Assembly (NCBI RefSeq): GCF_012927405.1
Contig: NZ_JABBGM010000006.1
Location: forward strand, 124,001 to 188,000
Reading direction: 5' to 3'
Origin: Novosphingobium olei
Lineage (GTDB): Bacteria > Pseudomonadota > Alphaproteobacteria > Sphingomonadales > Sphingomonadaceae
Length of the DNA: 64,000 nt
Shown: positions 1 through 9,358 of the stretch, piece by piece
How positions within the stretch are numbered: position 1 is the stretch's first letter
How the letters are laid out: each line of letters begins with the position of its first letter
Position numbers and translations under genes: made by a program
Notes under the pieces: model-generated
Database searches by the model: none
The model's input: the letters and a program-made list of their open reading frames with translations, nothing else
Told to the model about the DNA's origin: nothing

Positions 1-1014
<1,014 letters not shown>

Positions 1015-1050
1015 GCGGGGGCGGTCGATCAAGCTCGGCTCAGCAGGACA

Positions 1051-2232
1051 ATGACGCCGGCGGCGCGCGTCCAGTCGGCGATCGACCTGCTCGATGCCGT
1101 GATCGCCGCAGCGCGTTCTGGCGGGGCTTCGGCCGACCGCGTGGCGAGCGAATGGCTGCGCGCGCGGCGTTTCATCGGATCGAAGGACCGACGCGCGATC
1201 CGCGACCTGGTCTGGGCGGCTATCCGCGCGTGCGGAGAGGTGCCGAACACGGGCCGCGCGGCGATGCTGCGGCTGGCGCAGGGCGATGCCGCACTTGCCG
1301 CACTGTTCGATGGTTCACGCTATGGCCCGGCCGGGATCGCGCCGGGCGAGCCGGTGGCGGATGGCGGCGTCGCGCCGGGCTGGCTGGTCGAGGCGCTCGA
1401 CGCATCGGGCATCGACGAGGCGGAGCGCAAGGCGCTGCTGACCCGCGCGCCACTGGATATCCGCGCCAACACGCTCAAGACATCCCGCGACGCGCTGCGG
1501 CTGCGCCTGCCGGCGCCTTCGAGCGAGGTGGTGGCGCCACAGGGGCTGCGGCTCGACACCGGGGCGGCGGCGGAAACCTGGCCCGAATATGCCGAGGGCC
1601 TGTTCGAGGTGCAGGATGCCGGTAGCCAGCTGACCTGCGAAGCCTTTGCCGCGAAGCCGGGCGAGACGATCGTCGACCTGTGCGCCGGGGCGGGGGGCAA
1701 GACGCTGGCGCTGGGCGCGGCCATGGCCAACAGCGGGCGGCTGATCGCCTGCGACATCGACCGGGCGCGGCTATCCCGCCTGCCCGAGCGCGCAACGCGG
1801 GCCGGGGTGCGCGCCGAGACGCGGCTGCTCGATCCGGGCAAGGAGCGCGTCGGCCTGTCCGACCTGATCAGCGCATGCGACGGCGTGCTGGTGGACGCGC
1901 CGTGTTCGGGCACGGGCACCTGGCGGCGCAATCCGGAGGCGCGCTGGCGGCTTAGTCCCAAGGCCATTGCGCGCTATGCGCAGATGCAGGCCGGCGTGCT
2001 GGACGTTGCGGCAGACCTGGTGCGGCCGGGCGGGCGCATGCTGTTCATCGTTTGCTCACTACTTGACGCCGAAGGTGCGGAACGGATCGATGCGTTCCTC
2101 GGACGGCATCGTGACTGGCGAGCGGAAGGGCCTGCTTGTCCCATCGGGAAACCGCGCGGAAAGGGCTGGCGCCTGACCCCCGGGGCAGACCGTACGGACG
2201 GGTTTTTCTTCGCAAGCCTGCGGCGTCTGTGA
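1051..2232 (+). CDS. RsmB/NOL1/NOP2-family RNA (cytosine-5)-methyltransferase
   Basis: This is a SAM-dependent RNA m5C methyltransferase of the RsmB (Sun/Fmu) group, which modifies 16S rRNA C967 in characterised members. The 393-residue protein has a short helical N-terminal region, then the SAM-binding motif VDLCAGAGGKTLALG (about residues 208-222), the catalytic motif DAPCSGTGTWRRNP, and a second conserved Cys in FIVCSLLD. Both cysteines typical of m5C enzymes are present. It is a little shorter than E. coli RsmB, mostly in the N-terminal NusB-like part, so the exact target (RsmB or another family member) is not certain. It follows guaB closely on the same strand; the SD before the ATG at 1051 is weak (agga). 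Confidence 0.88.
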   Translation: MTPAARVQSAIDLLDAVIAAARSGGASADRVASEWLRARRFIGSKDRRAIRDLVWAAIRACGEVPNTGRAAMLRLAQGDAALAALFDGSRYGPAGIAPGEPVADGGVAPGWLVEALDASGIDEAERKALLTRAPLDIRANTLKTSRDALRLRLPAPSSEVVAPQGLRLDTGAAAETWPEYAEGLFEVQDAGSQLTCEAFAAKPGETIVDLCAGAGGKTLALGAAMANSGRLIACDIDRARLSRLPERATRAGVRAETRLLDPGKERVGLSDLISACDGVLVDAPCSGTGTWRRNPEARWRLSPKAIARYAQMQAGVLDVAADLVRPGGRMLFIVCSLLDAEGAERIDAFLGRHRDWRAEGPACPIGKPRGKGWRLTPGADRTDGFFFASLRRL

Positions 2233-2307
2233 TAGGCCATGCGGATGGCCGGGGGCATGATCGTTCGGGGGTCTCGCAAGCCGGATAACCGGCTGAAGGA
2301 GTTGTTG

Positions 2308-2814
2308 ATGCGCTACACGCCTGCTGCTGCTGCACTTTCCCTGCTGGTCCTCGTCACCGGAAGCATGGGCGCGGCAAAGGTGAGCGAGACGATTGATCCG
2401 CGGGCGCAGATCCTGCTCGAGGATGGGCGCGCACAGCTGTCCAAGGGGATGGTCGATGCCGCGACCGACAGCTTCGAGGCGGCTTTGGCGGTGGATCCGG
2501 GCTATACCGGCACCTACATCGCGCTGGGCGAAGCGGCGCGAAAGGCGGGCCTGCAGGGCAAGGCGATCCATTATTACCGCGAGGCGCTGGAGCGCGACCC
2601 CAACAACCTGTCGGCCATTTCCGGCGAAGGCGGGGCGCTCGCCGAAAAGGGCGCGCTGGAAAAGGCACGAACCAACCTGTCGCGGCTCGAAGGGCTGTGT
2701 GGCAAGGGCTGCGCCGAAACGCAGGCGCTGAGCGCGGCGATTGCCAAGGGTGCTACGCCCAAGGTGGTGACGGCCGAAGCGGTCAAGCCCGAGCCGACCG
2801 TGGAGCGCAACTAG
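2308..2814 (+). CDS. Exported tetratricopeptide-repeat protein
   Basis: A 168-residue protein of unknown specific role. The ATG at 2308 is chosen because aaggag lies 7 bases upstream and because it yields a clean signal peptide (MRYTPAAAALSLLVLVTGSMGA), so it is probably periplasmic or membrane-tethered. An upstream in-frame ATG at 2239 would bury this signal. The mature part contains TPR-like helix pairs: FEAALAVDPGYTGTYIALGEAARKAG (about residues 55-80) followed by IHYYREALERDPNNLSAISGEGG. Two cysteines (LCGKGC) near the C-terminus could form a disulfide. TPR proteins act as protein-protein scaffolds. There is no contextual clue to a partner; it is the last gene before a convergent minus-strand block. 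Confidence 0.75.
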   Translation: MRYTPAAAALSLLVLVTGSMGAAKVSETIDPRAQILLEDGRAQLSKGMVDAATDSFEAALAVDPGYTGTYIALGEAARKAGLQGKAIHYYREALERDPNNLSAISGEGGALAEKGALEKARTNLSRLEGLCGKGCAETQALSAAIAKGATPKVVTAEAVKPEPTVERN

Positions 2815-2878
2815 GACCAGCGCAAATTAAGCGAGCGTAACGGAGCCGGGCAGCGCACGCCGACCGGCACCGTCTCGG

Positions 2879-3364
2879 TCAGATCAGCGCGCGGAATTCG
2901 TCGAGAACCTGGCGGTAGACGCGCCGCTTGAACGGCACGATCAGGTCGGGCAGCAGTTCGGGCTCGACCCATTTCCACGCCAGGAACTCGGCGGGGTGAT
3001 GCGCTTCGAGATCGATCTGCGCATCTTCGCCATTGAAGCGCAGCAGGAGCCACTTCTGGCGCTGGCCGCGGTACTTTCCGCCCCACAGCTTTCCCAGAAG
3101 GTCGCCGGGAAGATCGTAGAAGAATTCTTCCCGGCTTTCCGCAATGACGGTGACGAGGTCCGGCGTGACACCGGTTTCCTCGTGCAGTTCGCGCATCGCC
3201 GCGGCATGGAGTTCCTCGCCATCGTCGATCCCGCCTTGCGGCATCTGCCAGGCATCGCCTTCCTTGCTGTCAATGCGCTGGCCCACGAACACGCGGCCCT
3301 GTGCATTGACGAGCATCACGCCCACGCAGGGACGATAAGGCAGCCCGGCAAAATCACCCGTCAT
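2879..3364 (-). CDS. rppH: RNA pyrophosphohydrolase (Nudix)
   Basis: RppH removes pyrophosphate from the 5'-triphosphate end of mRNAs, giving monophosphate ends that RNase E attacks. The 161-residue length and sequence fit the alphaproteobacterial RppH/IalA group. The N-terminus (LPYRPCVGVMLVNAQGRVFVGQR) is typical, and the full Nudix box is present at about residues 44-66, running from GGIDDGEE to RELHEETGV with the GX5EX7REUXEEXGU spacing intact. KWLLLRF and the C-terminal EFRALI also match the family. The esterase gene lies 22 bases upstream on the same strand, so both may be cotranscribed. Confidence is high. Confidence 0.93.
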   Translation of the reverse strand: MTGDFAGLPYRPCVGVMLVNAQGRVFVGQRIDSKEGDAWQMPQGGIDDGEELHAAAMRELHEETGVTPDLVTVIAESREEFFYDLPGDLLGKLWGGKYRGQRQKWLLLRFNGEDAQIDLEAHHPAEFLAWKWVEPELLPDLIVPFKRRVYRQVLDEFRALI

Positions 3365-3386
3365 TGTGTCTTCATTCCTTTTCGAA

Positions 3387-4358
3387 TCAGGCGCCAGCGC
3401 GCGCCAGTTTCAGCCTTACTTCGCCGAGGATTGCCGAAAGGTCATCGTTGGCCGAAGGCAGCGCCTTACGGGTCTGCGCGAAGCCGTGGATCGTGCCTTT
3501 CAACTCGAGATAGCTGACGTCAACTCCCGCCTGGATCAGCGCGGCGCCATAGGCGCGTCCGCCGTCGCGTAGCGGATCGAGGCCGGCGGTGACCAGCACC
3601 GTTGGCGGGGTCTTCGACAGATCGCCCTTGATCGGGGCCGAGCGGGGATGGCCGGCTTCGGGCGCGTAGCATTCGCCGAACCAGATCATCGTTTCGCGCG
3701 TCAGCAGGAAGCCTTCGGCGAAAGCATGATAGGACCAGTCATCGAGATTGTCGTCGGCCACGGGGTAGAGCGGCGCCTGCACCAGCACCGGCACGGCAGC
3801 AGGATCGGCAGCGAGCGCCTGGCTGACCACGATGGTGAGGTTGCCGCCGGCGGAATCGCCTGTGGTGACAAGGCCGGTGACGGTGCGGCCGAGCTCAGCC
3901 GGGCTGCTGGCGATCCAGCGGGTGGCTGCCTCGCAATCGTCGGGCGCGGCGGGGAAGGGGTGTTCGGGCGCGAGGCGATAGTCGACCGCGACGACCGGCA
4001 GGTCGAGCTCGTCGGCAATCGCGGTGCACAGGCTGTGGTGCGTTTCGAGATCGCCGATGACGAAGCCGCCCCCGTGATAGAACACGACGACCGGGCTGGC
4101 TTCGCGCGTTTCGCGCTTGTCGTAGAAGCGCAGGGCGATGTCGCCGGCGGGGCCGGGGCACGAAAGATCGCGGATGACGGCGAGCGGGCGCGGATCGGCT
4201 TCGGCCATCTGGCCCATGGCGACGTACCCTGCACGGGCCATTTCGGGGCCGACCGCGCTCATCGGCGGGGCCTCGACCGCGTTCATCATCGCCAGGAAGG
4301 CCTGCACGTCCGGGCGGACGTAGTGCTGCGGCTTTTCGATCGTATCGCTTTCGGACAT
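3387..4358 (-). CDS. Alpha/beta hydrolase, hormone-sensitive-lipase family esterase
   Basis: A carboxylesterase-like hydrolase of the HSL (family IV) group. The oxyanion-hole motif HGGGF (in FYHGGGFVIGD) and the nucleophile elbow GDSAGGN are both clear. The catalytic Asp is probably in GLDPLRDGG and the His in GTIHGF near the C-terminus, so the triad is complete. The start at 4358 gives 323 residues and has a strong SD (gagaggaaag). The frame is open further upstream to 4436, but that extension looks like non-coding sequence. No signal peptide is visible, so it is likely cytosolic. It is divergent from korA across a 224-base intergenic region. The substrate cannot be predicted. Confidence 0.85.
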   Translation of the reverse strand: MSESDTIEKPQHYVRPDVQAFLAMMNAVEAPPMSAVGPEMARAGYVAMGQMAEADPRPLAVIRDLSCPGPAGDIALRFYDKRETREASPVVVFYHGGGFVIGDLETHHSLCTAIADELDLPVVAVDYRLAPEHPFPAAPDDCEAATRWIASSPAELGRTVTGLVTTGDSAGGNLTIVVSQALAADPAAVPVLVQAPLYPVADDNLDDWSYHAFAEGFLLTRETMIWFGECYAPEAGHPRSAPIKGDLSKTPPTVLVTAGLDPLRDGGRAYGAALIQAGVDVSYLELKGTIHGFAQTRKALPSANDDLSAILGEVRLKLARAGA

Positions 4359-4582
4359 CGGCTTTCCTCTCGTTTCGCAGGCCCGCCCTTGATGGGTAGC
4401 TGGCCCGCAGGACCATATTGAGTCTGCTTTTTGCAACTTGACTAGTCCCGGCTAACAGAATCAAGTCTGCTTCACGTTTTGAGGCATGGCAGATTTTCTT
4501 CTTTGCCCCGGAGCGCTTGGGGGAATAGGCGCGACACGAGCATCGGCGGAGGGCGACTCTCCGGCGCGCAGCAGAGGATAGT

Positions 4583-6535
4583 ATGGCTACACTTGCAGAT
4601 GGACCGGACGCCCTGACAGGCGGCAAGGAAATCCCCGCCGCTCCCGAGGCGGTCGTGGTGCGATTTGCCGGCGATTCGGGTGACGGGATGCAGCTGACCG
4701 GTGGTCAGTTCACGCTTTCGACCGCCCTTGCCGGCAATGACCTGGCGACGTTCCCCGACTTTCCGGCGGAAATCCGCGCGCCGCAGGGCACGCTGTTCGG
4801 CGTTTCGGCCTTCCAGATCAATTTCGGATCGACCGACATCGAGACCGCGGGCGACCAGCCCGATGTGCTGGTGGCGATGAACCCGGCGGCGCTGAAGACC
4901 AATGTCGGCGCGCTGAAGGCCGGCGGCCTGATCATCGCCGACACCGGCGAGTTCAACAAGCGCAACCTCGAGAAGGCCAAGTACGAGGTCAATCCGCTGG
5001 AAGACGGCAGCCTCGAGAAGTGGCAGCTGCTGGCATTCGACATTTCGGCGCTGACGCTCGAGGCGGTGAAGCCCTTCGGCCTTGGCAACAAGGAAGCGCT
5101 GCGCTGCAAGAACATGTGGACGCTCGGCCTTGCGCTGTGGATGTTCGACCGCGACCGGCAGCCGCTGATCGACTGGCTTAACGCCAAGTTCAAGAAGAGC
5201 CCGGTGCTGGCCGAGGCCAACATCGCCGCGCTGAATGCAGGCCATGCTTATGGCGAGACGGCCGAGCTGGCCGGGCCGCTGAAGCAGTATCACATCGCTC
5301 CGGTGGAGAGCGAACCGGGCCTCTATCGCACGGTGACTGGCGCGGAGGCGGTGAGCCTTGGCCTGGTGGCGGGCGCGCAGTTGGCCGACCTGCCGATGTT
5401 CTTCGGCGGATATCCGATCACGCCGGCTTCGGCGATCCTGCACAACCTTGCCAAGCTGAAGGAATACGGCGTCACCACCTTCCAGGCGGAAGACGAGATC
5501 GCCGCGATCGCCTCGGCCATCGGGGCGAGCTATGCGGGCCAGCTGGGCGTGACCTCCTCGTCGGGGCCGGGCATCGCATTGAAGGGCGAGGCGATGGGCC
5601 TTGCCATCATGACCGAGCTGCCGCTGGTGATCGTCAATTCGCAGCGCGGCGGCCCTTCGACCGGCCTGCCGACCAAAACCGAGCAGTCGGACCTGTACCA
5701 GGCGATCTATGGCCGCAACGGCGATGCGCCGATGCCGGTGATCGCCGCGCGCAGCCCGGCCGACTGCTTCGAAGTGGCCATCGAGGCCTGCCGCATCGCG
5801 GTGGAGTACATGACCCCGGTGATGCTGCTGACCGATGGCTACATCGCCAATGCGGCCGAACCGTGGAAGGTGCCGGATCCGGAGAGCTTCAAGCCGTTCC
5901 CGGCCAAGTTCCTGACCGAAAAGAACGGGCCCAATGGCGAGTTGCTGCCGTTCTCGCGCAATGAAAAGGGTGCGCGTCCGTGGATCAAGCCGGGCACGCC
6001 TGGTCTGATGCACCGCATCGGCGGCATCGAGAAGAACCCCGGCACCGGCAACATCGACTATAGCCCGGCAAGCCACCAGGCGATGACCGACGCCCGCAAG
6101 GACAAGGTCGACGGCGTGGCCAAGGGTATCCCTGCGCAGGACATCACGCTGGGCGAGGAAGGCGATACGCTGGCCGTGGTTGGCTGGGGCAGCACTTATG
6201 GCCCGATCCACCAGGCCGTGCGCCGTGCGCGTCGCAGGGGCCTGAAGGTCAGCCACATTCACGTGCGCCACGTGTGGCCGCTGCCGCTGAACCTGGGCGA
6301 GCTGCTCAAGGGTTACGCCAAGATCCTCGTGCCCGAAATGAACACCGGCCAGTTCAAGACCGTGCTGCGCGACCAGTATCTGGTCGATGCCAAGCCGCTT
6401 AACAAGACCAGCGGCCAGCCCTTCACCATCGCGGAAATCGAAGCCGCGATCACGGACGCGCTCGGTGGCGATATCGGTGGTGAAGTGGACGCCGACGGTA
6501 CCCAGCTGCCCAGCATCAAGAGTGTCAATCCATGA
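4583..6535 (+). CDS. korA: 2-oxoacid:ferredoxin oxidoreductase, fused gamma-alpha subunit (2-oxoglutarate type)
   Basis: This is the large subunit of a thiamine-diphosphate 2-oxoacid:acceptor oxidoreductase, oxidatively decarboxylating a 2-oxoacid (probably 2-oxoglutarate) to the acyl-CoA with reduction of ferredoxin. Residues about 15-190 form the gamma domain (VVRFAGDSGDGMQLTGGQ at the start, KNMWTLGLALW near its end). The alpha domain follows, with GGYPITPASAIL at about residue 274 and GPSTGLPTKTEQSDL, both diagnostic of this family. At 650 residues it matches fused two-subunit enzymes. SD agagga precedes the ATG by 5 bases. Its stop overlaps the korB start by four bases (ATGA), so the two are translationally coupled. 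Substrate choice rests on family similarity and is less certain than the enzyme class. Confidence 0.9.
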   Translation: MATLADGPDALTGGKEIPAAPEAVVVRFAGDSGDGMQLTGGQFTLSTALAGNDLATFPDFPAEIRAPQGTLFGVSAFQINFGSTDIETAGDQPDVLVAMNPAALKTNVGALKAGGLIIADTGEFNKRNLEKAKYEVNPLEDGSLEKWQLLAFDISALTLEAVKPFGLGNKEALRCKNMWTLGLALWMFDRDRQPLIDWLNAKFKKSPVLAEANIAALNAGHAYGETAELAGPLKQYHIAPVESEPGLYRTVTGAEAVSLGLVAGAQLADLPMFFGGYPITPASAILHNLAKLKEYGVTTFQAEDEIAAIASAIGASYAGQLGVTSSSGPGIALKGEAMGLAIMTELPLVIVNSQRGGPSTGLPTKTEQSDLYQAIYGRNGDAPMPVIAARSPADCFEVAIEACRIAVEYMTPVMLLTDGYIANAAEPWKVPDPESFKPFPAKFLTEKNGPNGELLPFSRNEKGARPWIKPGTPGLMHRIGGIEKNPGTGNIDYSPASHQAMTDARKDKVDGVAKGIPAQDITLGEEGDTLAVVGWGSTYGPIHQAVRRARRRGLKVSHIHVRHVWPLPLNLGELLKGYAKILVPEMNTGQFKTVLRDQYLVDAKPLNKTSGQPFTIAEIEAAITDALGGDIGGEVDADGTQLPSIKSVNP

Positions 6536-7587
6536 ACGACATGACCCCGATCACCAAGTTCGAGACGACAATCAAGGACTGGGAAACCGACCAGGAAGTG
6601 CGCTGGTGCCCGGGTTGCGGCGACTACGCGATCCTGAAGGCGGTGCAGCGCACGCTGCCCGAAATCGGCGCGGACCCTTCGAAGACCGTGTTCGTATCGG
6701 GCATCGGCTGTTCGAGCCGGTTCCCCTATTACGTCGAAAGCTATGGCTTCCACACGATCCATGGTCGTGCCCCGGCCTTTGCGACCGGCATCAAGCTGGC
6801 CAATCCGGAACTCGACGTGTGGCTGGTGACCGGCGACGGCGACGGCATGTCGATCGGCGGCAACCACACGATGCACATCCTGCGGCGCAACGTGAACACG
6901 CAGATTCTGTTGTTCAACAACGAGATCTACGGCCTGACCAAGGGCCAGTATTCGCCGACCAGCCGCGAAGGCACCAATTCGCCGACGTCGCCGCTGGGCT
7001 CGGTCGATCGGCCGGCACTGCCGTGTGCGTTCGCGCTGGGCGCCGGGGCGCGCTTCATCGCGCGGGCCTACGACGTGTCGAAGGATCTGGGCGGCGTGCT
7101 CAAGGCGGCGCACGCGCACCAGGGCGCGGCGTTCGTGGAGATCTTCCAGAACTGCATCGTCTACAACAAGGACCGCTTCGACGACTTCACCGCCAAGGGT
7201 GTGGCCGACCAGAACCAGCTGTGGGTGAAGGATGGCGAGCCGATGCTGTTCGGCAGCGTCAAGTCGGGCGGCGTGAAGGGCATTGCGCTCGATCTTGAGA
7301 CGCTGAGCCTGAAGGTCGTCGACGTGGTCGATGGCGACTGGCAGTCGGCGGGCGTGATCGTCCACAACGTGAAGAACCGCGCGATCGCGCACATGCTGGT
7401 GGAGATGCCGTTCGGCCCGTTCCCGATGGCGCTGGGCGTGATCTACGACGATCCGCGCCCGACCTACGAGGCGACCGCGCTGGCCCAGGACGAACAGGCC
7501 CGCGCCGGCAAGGACGCCAATCTCGCCAAGCTGCTGGGCAAGGGGCAGACCTGGACCGTTTCGGGTACGGCGGCGGACCCGGTCTGA
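6532..7587 (+). CDS. korB: 2-oxoacid:ferredoxin oxidoreductase beta subunit
   Basis: This catalytic partner of korA binds thiamine diphosphate and one [4Fe-4S] cluster. The TPP motif GDGDGMSIGGNHTMHILRRN lies at about residues 101-120. Four cysteines at about residues 26, 29 (WCPGCGD), 60 (GIGCSS) and 208 (QNCIVYN) have nearly the spacing that ligates the cluster in two-subunit archaeal enzymes. The 351-residue length is normal for this subunit. No ferredoxin-like delta domain or delta gene is adjacent, so electrons presumably pass to a separate ferredoxin encoded elsewhere. The gene overlaps korA by four bases. The assignment to enzyme class is firm. Confidence 0.92.
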   Translation: MNDMTPITKFETTIKDWETDQEVRWCPGCGDYAILKAVQRTLPEIGADPSKTVFVSGIGCSSRFPYYVESYGFHTIHGRAPAFATGIKLANPELDVWLVTGDGDGMSIGGNHTMHILRRNVNTQILLFNNEIYGLTKGQYSPTSREGTNSPTSPLGSVDRPALPCAFALGAGARFIARAYDVSKDLGGVLKAAHAHQGAAFVEIFQNCIVYNKDRFDDFTAKGVADQNQLWVKDGEPMLFGSVKSGGVKGIALDLETLSLKVVDVVDGDWQSAGVIVHNVKNRAIAHMLVEMPFGPFPMALGVIYDDPRPTYEATALAQDEQARAGKDANLAKLLGKGQTWTVSGTAADPV

Positions 7588-7625
7588 CACCGGACCAGAC
7601 GAAGGACTGTGGGTAGGGGGCCCGG

Positions 7626-8561
7626 TTGGACAACCTGACCCACAGTCTGGTCGGCTGGGCCTTGGCGGAAACCGGGCTCAAGCACCGGACCCGCAAGGGT
7701 CTTGCCGCCTGCGTGTTGGCGACCAATCTTCCCGACATCGACGTTTTCTTCGGGTGGGCGCCTTGGCCTCCGCTCGCGATGCATCGCGGGTTCACGCATG
7801 GGCTGGTGGGTGGCGTGCTGCTGCTACCGCCGGTGCTCGCGGGGCTGCTGTGGCTGCTCGATCGCTGGCAGGTGGCGCGCGGGCGGATCGCGGCGGATGC
7901 GCCGCCGTTGCGCCTGGGCTGGCTGCTGGCGCTGTGCTGGCTGGCGGCGCTGACGCATCCGCTGCTCGATCTGCAGAACGTCTATGCCATCCAGCTGCTC
8001 TCCCCGGCCAGCCAGCGGTGGTTCCACAGCGATGGGCTGTTCATCGTTTCGCCCTGGCTGCTGGCCATGCTCGGTGTCGGGATCTGGCGCAGCCGCGAGG
8101 CTGGCACGGGCGGCGCGGCCGTGGCGGCGCTGGTGGCATCGGTAGCGTTCATTGTCGCCAACGTCGCCATTTCTGCCTTCGCGTGGCAGGCGGCCCCGGG
8201 CCGTCCGGACCGCGTGTTCGCGTCGCCTGAGCCGCTGGCGTTCTGGCGGCGCGAGGTGGTCTGGCGGCAGGATGGCGCGATTGGACGCGGCAGCTATGAT
8301 CCGTTCATGTCATTGCGCAAGCTCACGACGTCGACCGCCCTAGTGCCCGACAACATGGCGCTTCCGTTGGTGCGGCAGGCGGTGGGCGCATCGGCTGATG
8401 CGCAGCGATTCCTGGACTGGTCGCAGATGCCGATGGCCAGGGTCGAGCGGTCGGGCTGCACGGCCACGGTGACCTTCGCCGATGCGCGCTTCGCATCGAC
8501 GCCGATCAAGGGTTCGTTCACGCGCTCGGTCGATTTGGAGATGTGTCGCCCGCCGGGGTGA
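7626..8561 (+). CDS. Membrane-bound metal-dependent hydrolase, YdjM/DUF457 family
   Basis: A polytopic membrane protein of the LexA-induced YdjM-type metal-dependent hydrolase family. The N-terminus MDNLTHSLVGWALAETGL is characteristic, with early His residues, followed by LPDIDVFF and HRGFTHG, whose Asp and His residues are the presumed metal ligands. Later LTHPLLDLQN repeats the H-x-x-x-D pattern. Four or more membrane segments are visible between residues 60 and 190, then a soluble C-terminal domain of about 110 residues. The start is a TTG at 7626 preceded by a G-rich SD; no better start exists nearby. It lies 38 bases after korB. Its 3' end overlaps the convergent PAP2 gene by 44 bases. 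The physiological substrate is unknown. Confidence 0.8.
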   Translation: MDNLTHSLVGWALAETGLKHRTRKGLAACVLATNLPDIDVFFGWAPWPPLAMHRGFTHGLVGGVLLLPPVLAGLLWLLDRWQVARGRIAADAPPLRLGWLLALCWLAALTHPLLDLQNVYAIQLLSPASQRWFHSDGLFIVSPWLLAMLGVGIWRSREAGTGGAAVAALVASVAFIVANVAISAFAWQAAPGRPDRVFASPEPLAFWRREVVWRQDGAIGRGSYDPFMSLRKLTTSTALVPDNMALPLVRQAVGASADAQRFLDWSQMPMARVERSGCTATVTFADARFASTPIKGSFTRSVDLEMCRPPG

Positions 8562-9285
8562 GCGCATCGAGTGTGGTTTCGGCCTTTTCGGCCACGGCCT
8601 TGGCCGGACGGTGCAGCAGGGCCGAAGCCAGGAAGGCCCAGCCTGCGCCACCGAGCCACCCCGCCGCAACGTCGCTGGGGAAATGGACGCCCAGCCAGAC
8701 GCGGGTGAAGGCGATGGCCAGACTCAGGATCACAGCGGTGACGATCAGCGTCCAGCGCACAGAGCGGCGCGGGCTCATCGCGGCAAAGGCCAAGGCGATG
8801 GCGATGTATACCACGGCCGAGTTGAAACTGTGGCCGCTGGGAAAGCTCTGCCCGCCCGCTTCGGTCAGGTGCGGCACGATTAGCGGGCGCGGTCGGCCGA
8901 CAGCCGCCTTGACCAGCGAGTTGACGATCCAGCCGCCGGCGACGGTTCCTGCAAGGAGCACGGCTTCGCGGCGCAGGCGCAGGAACAGCAGCGCAGCGAG
9001 CACGCCCACGAGCACCAGGTTGCGCAGGAGCACACCGCCGAGCGATGTCAGATCGCGCACCGCCTCAAGCAGCCAGGTCGGCCCGGCAGGCACAAGTTCC
9101 GCGCCGCGCCGCCAGAACAGCAAGCCGGCATCGTCGATCGGGCCGCTGCGTCCGGTCGCGACCGCCCACGCAACGAACGCAAACCCTGCCCAGCACAGGG
9201 CGGATGCGGCCAGCGCATGGCGCGGCGCTATGCGCCAACTGTACGTCCTTTGGGGCAATCGGCCTTGGGAGGTTCGTTCGCTCAT
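8518..9285 (-). CDS. PAP2-superfamily membrane phosphatase
   Basis: An integral membrane lipid phosphatase of the phosphatidic-acid phosphatase type 2 family, acting on lipid phosphates such as undecaprenyl diphosphate or phosphatidate. The three signature motifs are present in order: KAAVGRPRP, SFPSGHSFNSA and RVWLGVHFPSD, together supplying the catalytic His pair and Asp. Five to six hydrophobic segments are seen. The ATG at 9285 gives 255 residues beginning MSERTSQGRL; the frame is open up to 9387, but that extension would overlap the photolyase start. The SD is poor. The gene is divergent from phr with 73 bases between, and its 3' end overlaps the convergent YdjM-like gene by 44 bases. 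The specific lipid is not predictable. Confidence 0.85.
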   Translation of the reverse strand: MSERTSQGRLPQRTYSWRIAPRHALAASALCWAGFAFVAWAVATGRSGPIDDAGLLFWRRGAELVPAGPTWLLEAVRDLTSLGGVLLRNLVLVGVLAALLFLRLRREAVLLAGTVAGGWIVNSLVKAAVGRPRPLIVPHLTEAGGQSFPSGHSFNSAVVYIAIALAFAAMSPRRSVRWTLIVTAVILSLAIAFTRVWLGVHFPSDVAAGWLGGAGWAFLASALLHRPAKAVAEKAETTLDALTPAGDTSPNRPSA

Positions 9286-9358
9286 GGCAGGTCGGAACAC
9301 AGAAGTATCGCGGGGTGTTCCCGCCCAATTGCCTTCGGCGCAACAGGAAAGAGCAATC

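Noticed and set aside
4486..4581. 31-codon ORF ending one base before the korA start codon
   Set aside because: The arrangement resembles a leader peptide, but the only SD-like bases (gagg) are one base from the ATG, and no alternative RNA structure was found.
4472..6271. 599-residue open frame on the minus strand
   Set aside because: Antisense shadow of korA with His/Arg/Ala-rich composition.
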